Of a DNA stretch of 64,000 nt, positions 51,771 to 61,406 are shown piece by piece. Positions within the stretch are counted from its first letter, which is position 1; each line of letters starts with the position of its first letter. Under the pieces are notes generated by a model. It had not been told where the DNA came from. It searched no databases and was given only the letters and a program-made list of their open reading frames with translations. Origin of the DNA: RGIG4576 sp045656705 (GTDB taxonomy: Bacteria > Bacteroidota > Bacteroidia > Bacteroidales > Muribaculaceae); assembly GCA_045656705.1 (NCBI GenBank), contig JAZORR010000011.1, forward strand, positions 1-64,000, written 5' to 3'. The translations under genes were made by a program, and so were the position numbers.

Positions 51771-53615
51771 TTAACCTATTCTTTTTATTCTCATTTCACA
51801 ATTAGAACAATCAGTTTCAATAAGCAACTTTACTCTTTCATTGGTGAGATATAATTTTTGAGGCAATTTATTATTAGCCCTTCTGCATACTCCTAACTCT
51901 CGTAGTATACAATATCTGGTATGCATCAAGACTTCCTCACCAACAAATTCAAAATTTGGATGCTCTAATGCTGGCTGTATATTATTTACACCATGTGAAC
52001 GATAAAATTCAGCACTTTTTTTATTTGCAACATTATCGGTATAATCTAAGTTTTCTTTAAAATAATGAGCATCACGATCTTCATTTCTGCGATACTCATA
52101 TTTATAATTTGCACATTGTGCATTATCAAGCAATTCTAATGCTTTTCTCTTCAAATCAGCTAAAAATGAGTTTGGTATAAATAAATCGCCTAAAACTTCC
52201 ACCTTATCAATCTCATAAATAGTGTTACCAGTTTTCTTTAGTAACTCTATCTGACGACTTCCTTGAAAGCTTTTAGCTTCTTGAAGCGTAGCATCTAATT
52301 CAGAGATTGCCGTAACGGAATTACCTCTTTCGTCGACAGCATCAAGACACAAAACATTCCCTACATTTCTCAATTTGAAATGTGTGATTATTTTGCGAAT
52401 TGAATTGTACTTTTCTAATAACTCACTGTATTTCTTGTCATAAGTGCGATATAGAATTGTCCCTTTATTTATTTTCAAAGGATACGATGTATAAATTAAA
52501 TCTCCCTCAATTCTATTAGCACGAAATCCTTCATATTCATTTTCAGTATTAAAGAAACTAAAACCATCACCATTAGTAAGTGTTACGTTCGTTTTAACTT
52601 TAATAATATTTCCACGAGACATCACAACCTCTCCAATTTCTTCTCCTAATGATTTAGGTGTATTAATAGAGGCTATACTATGTCCATTGGGTAAATTTCT
52701 ATTTTTTAAATAATATGAAGTAAAACTACGGTTAAAGACTTTATTTAATTGTGGGGTAAAGCCATATTCTGAATATCCACAAGAACTTCTTTCGTATTTA
52801 TCACTATTATCATCAATAAATTCATCAATTTTCTGACGATAGTAAGCCACCACATTCTTTACATAATCGACATCTTTAAGCCTACCCTCAATTTTAAATG
52901 AAGATACACCTGCTTGTATCAAAGATTCAATGTTTGAACTTTGATTTAAATCTTTCAATGAAAGTAGATGCTTGTTCTTTATTATAACATTATTATGTTC
53001 GTCTTCTAAATTATATGCCAAACGACAGAATTGAGCACACTCTCCCCTATTAGCACTTCTTTGACGGCAAGCAAAACTCAAACCACATCTACCACTATAA
53101 CTCACACATAGAGCTCCATGTATAAATGCTTCTAATGGTATCTTAACATTATCCTTAATAGATTTTATCTCTGATATAGTAAGTTCTCTTGCTAAAACAA
53201 TTTGAGAGAATCCCACTTCTTCAAGAAATTTAGCCTTCTCAATCGTACGTATATCACATTGAGTACTTGCATGCAAAGCTATTGGAGGTAAATTCATCCT
53301 CAAGATTCCCATATCTTGTACAATCAATGCATCTACTCCTATCTTATATAATTGATGAATTAATGATTCAACTGCTTCTATTTCGTCATCATAAATTATA
53401 GTATTAATAGTAACATATACCTTAACATTAAATTGATGAGCAAAATCTACCGTACGCTTTATATCTTCTAATGAGTTTCCAGCCATTGATCTTGCTCCAA
53501 ACTTAGAAGCACCCATATATATAGCATCTGCACCACACTTGATAGCTTCTATTGCAATATCAGCATTCTTTGCGGGTGACAACAATTCCAATTTAATTTT
53601 ATTTTGTTTTGCCAT
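51771..53615 (-). CDS. Peptidase U32-family protein
   Basis: A 614-residue member of the U32 family. The signature EAFIHGALCVSYSGRCGLSF includes the two conserved cysteines, and a further cysteine cluster occurs in ANRGECAQFC. Additional cysteines at the C-terminus (CRR..., CSNCEMRIK) may bind an iron-sulfur cluster. Many U32 members are now known to be RNA- or tRNA-modification (hydroxylation) or prephenate-linked enzymes rather than proteases. The length matches the two-module YhbU/RlhA-like branch. It is the last gene of the minus-strand series, starting 5 bases after metA. Confidence 0.82.
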   Translation of the reverse strand: MAKQNKIKLELLSPAKNADIAIEAIKCGADAIYMGASKFGARSMAGNSLEDIKRTVDFAHQFNVKVYVTINTIIYDDEIEAVESLIHQLYKIGVDALIVQDMGILRMNLPPIALHASTQCDIRTIEKAKFLEEVGFSQIVLARELTISEIKSIKDNVKIPLEAFIHGALCVSYSGRCGLSFACRQRSANRGECAQFCRLAYNLEDEHNNVIIKNKHLLSLKDLNQSSNIESLIQAGVSSFKIEGRLKDVDYVKNVVAYYRQKIDEFIDDNSDKYERSSCGYSEYGFTPQLNKVFNRSFTSYYLKNRNLPNGHSIASINTPKSLGEEIGEVVMSRGNIIKVKTNVTLTNGDGFSFFNTENEYEGFRANRIEGDLIYTSYPLKINKGTILYRTYDKKYSELLEKYNSIRKIITHFKLRNVGNVLCLDAVDERGNSVTAISELDATLQEAKSFQGSRQIELLKKTGNTIYEIDKVEVLGDLFIPNSFLADLKRKALELLDNAQCANYKYEYRRNEDRDAHYFKENLDYTDNVANKKSAEFYRSHGVNNIQPALEHPNFEFVGEEVLMHTRYCILRELGVCRRANNKLPQKLYLTNERVKLLIETDCSNCEMRIKRIG

Positions 53616-53620
53616 ATTAT

Positions 53621-54538
53621 TTACTTAATCTTTCTTATATCGTATGGAGTTTCTTGATAAACAAAATAATTTAACCAATTAGAATATAGAAGATGTGCAT
53701 GTGAACGCCATCTTACTATAACTTCATTTTCAGGATTATCTTCATAATAATAATTATCGGGTATATGAGGATTTAATCCTAAATTCAAATCTCTATGATA
53801 CTCAAAATCCAAAGTATTAGGTGAATATTCAGGATGCCCAAGAATATAAAATTCTCGTCCTCCTCTACCCATTACCATATATACTCCACATTTTTCACCT
53901 TCAGAAATTACCTCAAGCTCACTATGCTTAATAATATCATCTTTTTGTACTGTACTATGACGACTATGTGGTGCATAAAATAAATCATCAAAACCACGGA
54001 AAATAGGATTTTTATGATTATTTATTTTATGTTCAAATACACCCGATAACTTAGATTTAAGTAAAATTTTCTCAATACCATATCTATGGTACAAACCTGC
54101 TAAACCAGCCCAACATATATAAATTGTAGAAGTGACATGAGTTTTTGCCCAATTAAAAACCTCTTCTATTTTACCCCAATAATCCACTTCTTTATAATCG
54201 AGTTTTTCCACAGGTGCACCAGTGATAATAAATCCATCATAATTTGAATTTTTCACCTCGTCAAATTTCTTATAAAAAGTATCTAAATGTTCTCGAGGAG
54301 TATTTTTACTTTGATGTCCATCAATCTCGATTAAATCTAATTCAATTTGCAATGGCGTATTTGACAATAAACGTAATAAATCTGTTTCTGCCATAATTTT
54401 CAATGGCATTAAATTTAATACCCCTATTCTTAGCGGACGAATATCTTGACTTGATGCTCTTTGTTCATCAATAACAAATATATTTTCATTCTTGAGCTCC
54501 TCTACTGCAGGCAATGACAATGGCACTCTTACTGGCAT
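53621..54538 (-). CDS. metA: Homoserine O-acyltransferase (acetyl-CoA type, MetA family)
   Basis: A 305-residue enzyme that acylates homoserine in methionine synthesis. The catalytic cysteine is C142 in IYICWAGLAGLY, and the conserved SRHS and GHPEY blocks follow. At position 111 it has glutamate (ITGAPVEKLDY), which in characterised MetA proteins directs acetyl-CoA rather than succinyl-CoA use; glycine there favours succinyl-CoA. I therefore call it a homoserine O-acetyltransferase of the MetA fold. It lies 5 bases before the U32 gene and 17 after the PHP phosphatase. Confidence 0.9.
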   Translation of the reverse strand: MPVRVPLSLPAVEELKNENIFVIDEQRASSQDIRPLRIGVLNLMPLKIMAETDLLRLLSNTPLQIELDLIEIDGHQSKNTPREHLDTFYKKFDEVKNSNYDGFIITGAPVEKLDYKEVDYWGKIEEVFNWAKTHVTSTIYICWAGLAGLYHRYGIEKILLKSKLSGVFEHKINNHKNPIFRGFDDLFYAPHSRHSTVQKDDIIKHSELEVISEGEKCGVYMVMGRGGREFYILGHPEYSPNTLDFEYHRDLNLGLNPHIPDNYYYEDNPENEVIVRWRSHAHLLYSNWLNYFVYQETPYDIRKIK

Positions 54539-54555
54539 AATCTAACAATTTTGAA

Positions 54556-55368
54556 TTAATCACATAACAATTTAATAGCTTCACATCTACCATAATTAAT
54601 TCTTTCAGGATAATGTACATCAGAATTAATGAGTATAGTATTATTGCAATCCTTTAACCAATTGAAATATCTTTGATTAGGGAAGAATCGTTGATATTCC
54701 GAAAATGCTTTTGTATTAACTTCAATTACTAACTTATGATCGAGAATTGAGTCAAAAACATCCTTTACTATTTTTTTATACCATTCGGTATCCTCAATTC
54801 CATTTTGAAAGGAATTTGCATTATTTGCTATTTTATCAAAATGACATATTACATCAAATCCACCTTTTTCAATCATTTTTAAAGTTTGATTATAGAATTG
54901 AGTAACAACATATCTAATATCATTCTCAAAATATTCATTCATTTTTCGCTTAAAGTCAACTGGAGAACCATCAATATCTACAAAGATAGATTTATCTTTT
55001 AAACTAGGTATAAAATGAATTGAACTTAGTTTGTAATCTAAGGGTAACGAGCTAAAATAATCATTGGATGCACACCAGTCATCATTTAAGTAATCTATTT
55101 CCATTGATGCAAATATCTCTATCTGATGACTATATGCATTCTTTAATCGTTTAATTTCATTTATATATGTAGGCACATCACCTATACTCATATTACATGG
55201 TGAAACCAATGGGATGGGCGAATGTGGAGAAAAGCCAAGATGTGTAAAACCTTGGTTTATAGCTTCTATCACAAAAACCTCCATTTTTGCTCTACCATCA
55301 CAGAATTGAGTGTGAGAATGAAAATTATATTTATCTGTGGTAGATATGATATGTTTGAAATCTATCAT
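54556..55368 (-). CDS. PHP-domain phosphatase (histidinol-phosphatase-like)
   Basis: A 270-residue PHP metal-dependent phosphoesterase. The metal-ligand motifs are HSHTQFCDGRA at the N-terminus, GFSPHSP, DVICHFDKI and INSDVHYPE at the C-terminus. This layout matches HisJ/HisK-type histidinol phosphatases, but other PHP esterases look the same and no histidine genes are adjacent, so the specific substrate is unproven. It is embedded between cstA and metA in the long minus-strand series. Confidence 0.78.
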   Translation of the reverse strand: MIDFKHIISTTDKYNFHSHTQFCDGRAKMEVFVIEAINQGFTHLGFSPHSPIPLVSPCNMSIGDVPTYINEIKRLKNAYSHQIEIFASMEIDYLNDDWCASNDYFSSLPLDYKLSSIHFIPSLKDKSIFVDIDGSPVDFKRKMNEYFENDIRYVVTQFYNQTLKMIEKGGFDVICHFDKIANNANSFQNGIEDTEWYKKIVKDVFDSILDHKLVIEVNTKAFSEYQRFFPNQRYFNWLKDCNNTILINSDVHYPERINYGRCEAIKLLCD

Positions 55369-55381
55369 CTTTTCTCTAAAC

Positions 55382-56851
55382 TTAATTCTTTAATTTTTTA
55401 TAAAAAATATATGTGAAAATAAACGATATAAAAGAGGCAATTATAATAGATATAAAATAATCAACATTATAATTTTGTAATAAGCTAAAATTTCTAACAA
55501 GATATTCTGCTAATTGGTTGTCGAAGCTACCCCCCTCAGGTGCATAAATAATATAACTTACACACACCATTGTCATAAAGATGGCCGGTATAAGAGTAAT
55601 TATATATAATTTCTTGTTCTTTGCTAAATAAACAGTAAGAGCCCACAATGTGAATACTGATAATGCCTGATTACACCATCCAAAATATCTCCATAAAACT
55701 TGAAAATTAATTTGCATTATTATATACGATGCAATAAATATTGGTATCGAAACAAGTAATCGCTTAAATATTGAATCTTGTTTAAAATGCATAAAATCTG
55801 CAACAATTAGTCGAGCTGTTCGGAGAGCTGTATCGCCTGATGTTATTGGCGCAGCTATTACTCCTAATATAGCTAATACTCCACCAAATCTTCCAAGCCA
55901 AGTTATCGATATTTCATTTACAAGTGGAGAAGCACTATTATGACCTAAATAATTAGTGAGTTCTACAAAACTTCCTTTGAAAAAAGCAATTGCAGCAGCT
56001 GCCCAAATTAAAGCTACTATCCCTTCTGCTACCATTGCACCATAAAACACTCTCCTACCAAGGTTTTCGTTTTTGATACATCTTGCCATTAAGGGTGACT
56101 GAGTGGCATGAAATCCAGAAATAGCTCCACATGCAATTGATACAAACATCATTGGAAATATTGGATGAGACTCAGCTTCGGGGTATCTATTATATAGTCC
56201 ATCTGTAAACTCTGGTATATATTGCAAATTAGTAAGTAAAACCACAAAAATACCAATCGCCATAAATAACAATGCAAAACCAAATATAGGATATAAATTA
56301 CCTATTAATTTATCAATTGGTAATAATGTAGCAAGTATATAATAAATAAATATTATCACAATCCAAAATTGCACATCGAAAATATTAGGCGTTAATTGTG
56401 CCAATAATTGTGCTGGGTTTATCACAAAAACTGCTCCTACCAGTATCATTAAGATTAAAGCGAAACCTCGCATTATTTGCTTTGTTGTGTTCCCTAATTG
56501 TTCACCCACAAGTTCAGGTAAAGACGCTCCATTTTTTTTAATAGAGAGCATTCCAGAAATGTAATCATGCACAGCACCTCCAAATATTGTTCCTATAGAA
56601 ATCCAAATAAATGCAGAAGGACCATACATGATACCCATTATAGCTCCAAAGATAGGACCAAGACCTGCAATATTGAGGAATTGAATTAAAAATACATTCC
56701 ATGTAGGCATTGGTATATAGTCAACACCATCTTGCATTACATAGGCAGGTGTTTTCTTATTAGAGTCAACACCTACAACTTTTTCTACAAATGCTCCATA
56801 GATGAAATATCCACCTATTAAAACTATTAATGATATTAAAAACGAAAACAT
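55382..56851 (-). CDS. cstA: Carbon-starvation (CstA-type) peptide/pyruvate transporter
   Basis: A 489-residue polytopic membrane protein with about 13 hydrophobic helices. The CstA N-terminal region is recognisable, with YFIYGAFVEKVVGVDSNK and the conserved NIAGLGPIFGAIMGIMYGPSAFIWI block. It is shorter than E. coli CstA (701 residues), lacking part of the C-terminal region, as is usual for the Bacteroidota form. CstA proteins import peptides or pyruvate under carbon limitation. It is flanked by the TPR/PD40 protein (13 bases) and the PHP phosphatase (13 bases). Confidence 0.88.
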   Translation of the reverse strand: MFSFLISLIVLIGGYFIYGAFVEKVVGVDSNKKTPAYVMQDGVDYIPMPTWNVFLIQFLNIAGLGPIFGAIMGIMYGPSAFIWISIGTIFGGAVHDYISGMLSIKKNGASLPELVGEQLGNTTKQIMRGFALILMILVGAVFVINPAQLLAQLTPNIFDVQFWIVIIFIYYILATLLPIDKLIGNLYPIFGFALLFMAIGIFVVLLTNLQYIPEFTDGLYNRYPEAESHPIFPMMFVSIACGAISGFHATQSPLMARCIKNENLGRRVFYGAMVAEGIVALIWAAAAIAFFKGSFVELTNYLGHNSASPLVNEISITWLGRFGGVLAILGVIAAPITSGDTALRTARLIVADFMHFKQDSIFKRLLVSIPIFIASYIIMQINFQVLWRYFGWCNQALSVFTLWALTVYLAKNKKLYIITLIPAIFMTMVCVSYIIYAPEGGSFDNQLAEYLVRNFSLLQNYNVDYFISIIIASFISFIFTYIFYKKLKN

Positions 56852-56864
56852 AATAAAAGCTTTT

Positions 56865-58280
56865 TTATTTATTATTTTCTAACTCTTTTCGTCGAACCTC
56901 ATTACCTTTTAGGTAAATGTTTTTCTCTAATTCTTCTATATCAGTTTCTAATGAAATGATTTCACTTCCTAATAATGCTTTGTTAGCATCATCTGATGCA
57001 TATTTTTTTCTTTTCGCATTTAAGGCTTGCTTCTGTACTTTTAATTTTTTCTGTAAATTAAAATATTCTTTATATAAATCTAATGCTTCACTCGATTTAA
57101 AATCATCGTATGATGTATAAATAACACCCTTTGATACTGCAAATACGAAATCTAAATTATCTGAATAGGTTTCATTCAAGTAAGATTCAATAGCATTTAG
57201 TTCTTGAGAATAATCATCATCTCCCCACGTGTTTTTAAAATTAGTCAGTTTTGCATATGAAATCAAGTTTGTTTCGTCTACAGAATAATTTATTCTCACA
57301 TCATTTCGTTTAAACACATATATCGTAACCTTTCCTTCAATGTTATTACGCTCTGTTGCCCACCATCCATAGCCAGTAATATCATCTAATACAAACATAT
57401 AATCATTAGCAAATGAATTATAAGGCATACCTAAATTTTGAGGTTGAAGAAATTCTCCTGTTTCAGCATCTTTTCTTGTATAAAAAATATCATAACCACC
57501 AATTGAATTGGCTCCATTAGATGCATAGTATAATGTCATACCATCTTGTAGTAAAAATGGGTAATTTAAATCACCTCCATCAGCAATATTTTCATCAATA
57601 TATTGTGGTGTATCCCATGTGCCATCAATCAATTTCAATGATTGACACAATCTCAATGCACCAGTTTCATCTGGCATTGCCCACAATAATCTACTTTTAT
57701 TTTGCTCGCAATATCCCATTGCTTCAGCTTTAGTATGGAATGGCAACTTATCACTTGATAAAAGTGTACCTGTTTCCTGTGCGATTTTATAATACTTAAA
57801 GAAATCCTGCTTATCTACAAGTATACTATCCAATACAATAATTTTCTCAACATGATCAAGCATTGGCTTTACCAATTTAGCAATACGCTCTTCTTCTAAT
57901 ATAGTTTCTGAAATGGTTTTATTATTGCTTACCATCAATTCGCGATGTTGAGAATACATATTAACAGCCTTCTCAAAATCAAACTTTTTGAAATAAATTT
58001 GAGCTAAATAATATGATGAAGATAGCACCTCTTTACTATGTGCAAACTCTAAATATTTTATTGCATCATCTAATTTTCCAGTTTCAAAATAACATACACC
58101 TAACCAGTGATTAATTGAAGCATTTTTCTTATTCTTATTATATTCTTTCTTAAAAAGTGGTAATGCCAATTCATATTCTCCTTTTTGATAATAGGCTTTA
58201 GCTTTTTTCAAATTTTGAGAATAACAACCAAGAGTTAAAACAATGACTGAAATTATTACAATTGAAAATCGTTTCATCAT
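56865..58280 (-). CDS. Exported TPR / PD40-repeat protein
   Basis: The protein has 471 residues. The signal ends LTLGC-Y, which could be a lipobox (C19) or a plain cleavage after YSQ. The first 130 residues contain TPR-like helix pairs (AYYQKGEYELALPLFKKEY and so on). The middle (about 190-330) contains PD40-like beta segments, seen as GGDLNYPFLLQDGMTLYYAS and GYDIFYTRKD. The end is a charged coiled coil (about 395-471). The TPR plus PD40 order resembles envelope proteins of the PorE/OmpA-associated type in Bacteroidota, but the usual OmpA domain is missing. Role unknown. Confidence 0.65.
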   Translation of the reverse strand: MMKRFSIVIISVIVLTLGCYSQNLKKAKAYYQKGEYELALPLFKKEYNKNKKNASINHWLGVCYFETGKLDDAIKYLEFAHSKEVLSSSYYLAQIYFKKFDFEKAVNMYSQHRELMVSNNKTISETILEEERIAKLVKPMLDHVEKIIVLDSILVDKQDFFKYYKIAQETGTLLSSDKLPFHTKAEAMGYCEQNKSRLLWAMPDETGALRLCQSLKLIDGTWDTPQYIDENIADGGDLNYPFLLQDGMTLYYASNGANSIGGYDIFYTRKDAETGEFLQPQNLGMPYNSFANDYMFVLDDITGYGWWATERNNIEGKVTIYVFKRNDVRINYSVDETNLISYAKLTNFKNTWGDDDYSQELNAIESYLNETYSDNLDFVFAVSKGVIYTSYDDFKSSEALDLYKEYFNLQKKLKVQKQALNAKRKKYASDDANKALLGSEIISLETDIEELEKNIYLKGNEVRRKELENNK

Positions 58281-58297
58281 TACTTATATTTATTTAA

Positions 58298-59509
58298 TTA
58301 ATGTAAAAAACCGCAATCAATAAGTATTTTTTCTATATTCATCTGCATTTCCCATCGGTTCAAATCATTACGATTTTCAAACATAATCACATTGATTCCA
58401 CTTTCTTGATATTTAGCAGCATATGCTTGAAAACCCCCATTGTCACCAGTATGATAAATCTTAATATCTCGTCCAGGAGTGTCATCAATAAACCACCCAT
58501 ACCCATAAGATGTATGTACCCTATTTTGATATGAAGAATATATACTTCCTGTTACAGTAATATGGTTGTTATATGCTTCCTTTAAAGTTTCAGCTTTAAT
58601 TATTAAATTATGCCTCAAAGCATTTTCCCAACAAATAAAATCATTTATTGAGGTATATATACCACCATCAGCCTTTGTTCCAAAGAAAGTTTCTTCTCCA
58701 TAATCATATTGCATCCATGCTCGATTATTTTTATCTACATATTGTGCTTGTATATTATCTCTACTTTTTTCTGAATCACTATCAATATCAGAAACAACAT
58801 TATTTGAGACACAAATGTACCCGTGAGCCATAGATGGAATTTCAATATTAGGTTCAAAATATCTAATATTAGTCATTCCTGCTACTTCAAACAAGTGTTT
58901 CTTTTGAAATTCCTCAAATGGAATACCTGACACTCTTGTTATAACTTCTGCAAGAATTTGAAATGTAGGATTTTTATAATCATAATTTGTTCCTGGTTCA
59001 AATTTAAGTTCATCAAGATCAACCATATATTCAAGACATTGTTTGTCAACAATATATAACATAAAATCTTTATCAACTCTTGGGCGATTATCAGGCACAC
59101 CAGAGCATTGACTCATTAAATGTTTTAATTTCACTTTTTCCCAAATTTCACTTTTAAACTCAGGAAAAAATTTAGCTACACTATCTTCTATACTTAATAA
59201 TCCTAATTCTTGTAATTTCAGTACACCTACAACAGTGAATTGTTTAGTGATAGAAGCAATATTGAATACGGTGTTTAAGTCAATTTTATCTTTTGTATTT
59301 ACATCAGCAATACCTCTATAACCTTGATATAATATCTCTCCATCTTTCAATATTGCAATAGCACAACCAGGAGCATCTTCACTATAATTTAAATTAAGCA
59401 AAGAGTCTATTCTTTCGCCTAATTTTTCTTGCATATTAGCTTTAGATGTACACATTGTATTCATTAATACAAAACTACATAATAAAAATATCCAACAACA
59501 CTTTTTCAT
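58298..59509 (-). CDS. Beta-lactamase-fold serine hydrolase lipoprotein
   Basis: A 403-residue class C beta-lactamase-like protein. The nucleophile is S86 in SITK (86-89), the second motif is Y178-K179-N180 in YKNPTFQ, and the third is HTG at 353-355. A lipoprotein signal ends at C20 (LMNTMC). Most such proteins are not antibiotic-resistance enzymes but D-amino acid or cell-wall esterases and peptidases, and its specificity cannot be read here. It lies between MutL and the TPR/PD40 gene (gaps of 9 and 17 bases). Confidence 0.82.
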   Translation of the reverse strand: MKKCCWIFLLCSFVLMNTMCTSKANMQEKLGERIDSLLNLNYSEDAPGCAIAILKDGEILYQGYRGIADVNTKDKIDLNTVFNIASITKQFTVVGVLKLQELGLLSIEDSVAKFFPEFKSEIWEKVKLKHLMSQCSGVPDNRPRVDKDFMLYIVDKQCLEYMVDLDELKFEPGTNYDYKNPTFQILAEVITRVSGIPFEEFQKKHLFEVAGMTNIRYFEPNIEIPSMAHGYICVSNNVVSDIDSDSEKSRDNIQAQYVDKNNRAWMQYDYGEETFFGTKADGGIYTSINDFICWENALRHNLIIKAETLKEAYNNHITVTGSIYSSYQNRVHTSYGYGWFIDDTPGRDIKIYHTGDNGGFQAYAAKYQESGINVIMFENRNDLNRWEMQMNIEKILIDCGFLH

Positions 59510-59518
59510 ATAATTATA

Positions 59519-61405
59519 TTATAAGAGTTTTTTTAATTGTTCCATATTAAGCAAAGTCATTACCTTCTTTCCATCTGGTGTATAATTAGGTTCTTTTAAA
59601 CTGAATAAATTATTTACCAATTCATTCATTTCTTTGATATTTAACACTTTACCATAATTAATAGCACTATTTTTCGCTACAGATAATGCAATTCTTTCAT
59701 ATAATTTTGAAGACATATCTTTACCACCATTTTCCACATCATCAATTACCTGCAAAATAGTATCTGTTACATCAAGTCCATCAACTCCCATTGGAATACC
59801 ATTTACCGACCAATCATTTCCACTTAATTGACTTAAATTGAATCCAATGTTGTTCATACCAAAGGATATTTCATCAAGTATTGCACTTTGTGATGGTGTT
59901 AAATGCAATACAATTGGGAACATTATACCTTGTGATACTATTTCACTATTTTCTATTTGATTAATATATTTTTCAAATAAGATTCTTATATGAGCTCTAT
60001 GTTGATCAATAAGGAGAATACCCTCATCTGTAGAAGTGATAATATATCTTCCTCCAAACTGAAATATATTTGAATTCTTTGTCTCAACTTTTTTATTTTC
60101 AATTAAATCTTCATCATCAAACAAATTTGAAGATATTAATTCATCACTTGAAGGTATAGACGATTCTATAAACTCATTATCTTCCTCAATATCATCTATC
60201 CTACTTTTTGTAAAATTACCATAAAGAGTATCCCAATTTTTAAGAGATTCTGGTATTTGAGTTTTTTTATACCCTCCTTGAGATGGACTATCTCCTGACG
60301 AAAAAGGGTTATATGACGGATCTATTTCAATATTTGGATTGATTAAATCATTACCTGTTGTAAATGCTGGAATATCAGGTGCATCTTCTGTATCAAAATC
60401 GATTGAAGGCACAACACTAAACTTACCCAATGTCTCTTTGGCCGCAGCTGAAATTATCTGCCAAATAGGAGCTTCGTTCTCAAATTTAATTTCAGTTTTA
60501 GTGGGATGAATATTTACATCTATTGATTGTGGCAAAACCGTGAAATTTAGGAAATAATTTGGTTGAGTGTCGCTTGCTATAAGTTCTTCATACGAAGATA
60601 ACACAGCCTTATGAAAATAAGGATGCTTCATATATCTTCCGTTTACAAAAAAATATTGTAAGAAGTTTCGTTTTCTAGCATTCTCTGGTTTGCAAATAAA
60701 ACCATCAATTTTGATAAGCGATGTATCCAAATTCATTGGAATCATTTGCATATCAAGAGTACGACCAAATAAATCTATTATTCTTTGTTTAAATGAACCA
60801 CCAAGAAGTTGATACATAGTTGTATCATTATGAACTAATGTAAAACTCACAGAATGATTAACCAATGCCAATCTTTCGAATTCCTTTAAAATATTACTTA
60901 ATTCTACTTGATTACTTTTCAAGAACTTTCTTCGGGCTGGTACATTAAAGAATAAATTTTTAATCATAAAATTACTACCAACCGCACACATATCTGGTTC
61001 TTGTGACTCACATTTTGAAGCTGATATACAAATTTTTGTACCTATTGTATCTTCTTTTCTACAAGTCCTCAATTCGAGTTGTGAAATAGCAGCGATAGAA
61101 GCTAGAGCCTCTCCTCTGAATCCCATTGTTTGCAAAGTAAACAAGTCATCGGCACTGCTTATCTTTGAAGTAGAATGTCTTTCAAAAGAAAGTCGAGCAT
61201 CTGTAGCACTCATTCCCTTACCATTGTCAATTACTTGAATAAGGGTACGACCAGCATCTTTTAATATGATACTAATCTCCGTAGCTCCTGCATCAATAGA
61301 ATTTTCTACAAGCTCTTTAATAACAGAAGCCGGGCGCTGAATTACTTCACCTGCCGCTATTTGATTAGCGACTGAATCAGGTAATAATTTAATTATATCA
61401 CTCAT
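59519..61405 (-). CDS. mutL: DNA mismatch repair protein MutL
   Basis: The protein has 628 residues from the ATG at 61405, which gives the conserved start IIKLLPDSVANQIAAGEV. An earlier in-frame ATG at 61438 would overlap the upstream gene. N-terminal GHKL ATPase motifs are intact (LVENSIDAGATEI, DNGKGM, RGEALASI). The C-terminal dimerisation domain lacks the DQHAxxERxxxE endonuclease motif: LIDQHRAHIRILFE is present instead, in which A-H-I replaces A-x-x-E-R. Its endonuclease activity is therefore doubtful. It is coupled to the OstA-like gene, with a single base between them. Confidence 0.92.
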   Translation of the reverse strand: MSDIIKLLPDSVANQIAAGEVIQRPASVIKELVENSIDAGATEISIILKDAGRTLIQVIDNGKGMSATDARLSFERHSTSKISSADDLFTLQTMGFRGEALASIAAISQLELRTCRKEDTIGTKICISASKCESQEPDMCAVGSNFMIKNLFFNVPARRKFLKSNQVELSNILKEFERLALVNHSVSFTLVHNDTTMYQLLGGSFKQRIIDLFGRTLDMQMIPMNLDTSLIKIDGFICKPENARKRNFLQYFFVNGRYMKHPYFHKAVLSSYEELIASDTQPNYFLNFTVLPQSIDVNIHPTKTEIKFENEAPIWQIISAAAKETLGKFSVVPSIDFDTEDAPDIPAFTTGNDLINPNIEIDPSYNPFSSGDSPSQGGYKKTQIPESLKNWDTLYGNFTKSRIDDIEEDNEFIESSIPSSDELISSNLFDDEDLIENKKVETKNSNIFQFGGRYIITSTDEGILLIDQHRAHIRILFEKYINQIENSEIVSQGIMFPIVLHLTPSQSAILDEISFGMNNIGFNLSQLSGNDWSVNGIPMGVDGLDVTDTILQVIDDVENGGKDMSSKLYERIALSVAKNSAINYGKVLNIKEMNELVNNLFSLKEPNYTPDGKKVMTLLNMEQLKKLL

Positions 61406-61406
61406 T

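Noticed and set aside
58298..59509. Antibiotic-resistance beta-lactamase.
   Set aside because: The class C-like motifs are shared by many wall-related hydrolases, and the gene lies in a core operon with no mobile-element context.
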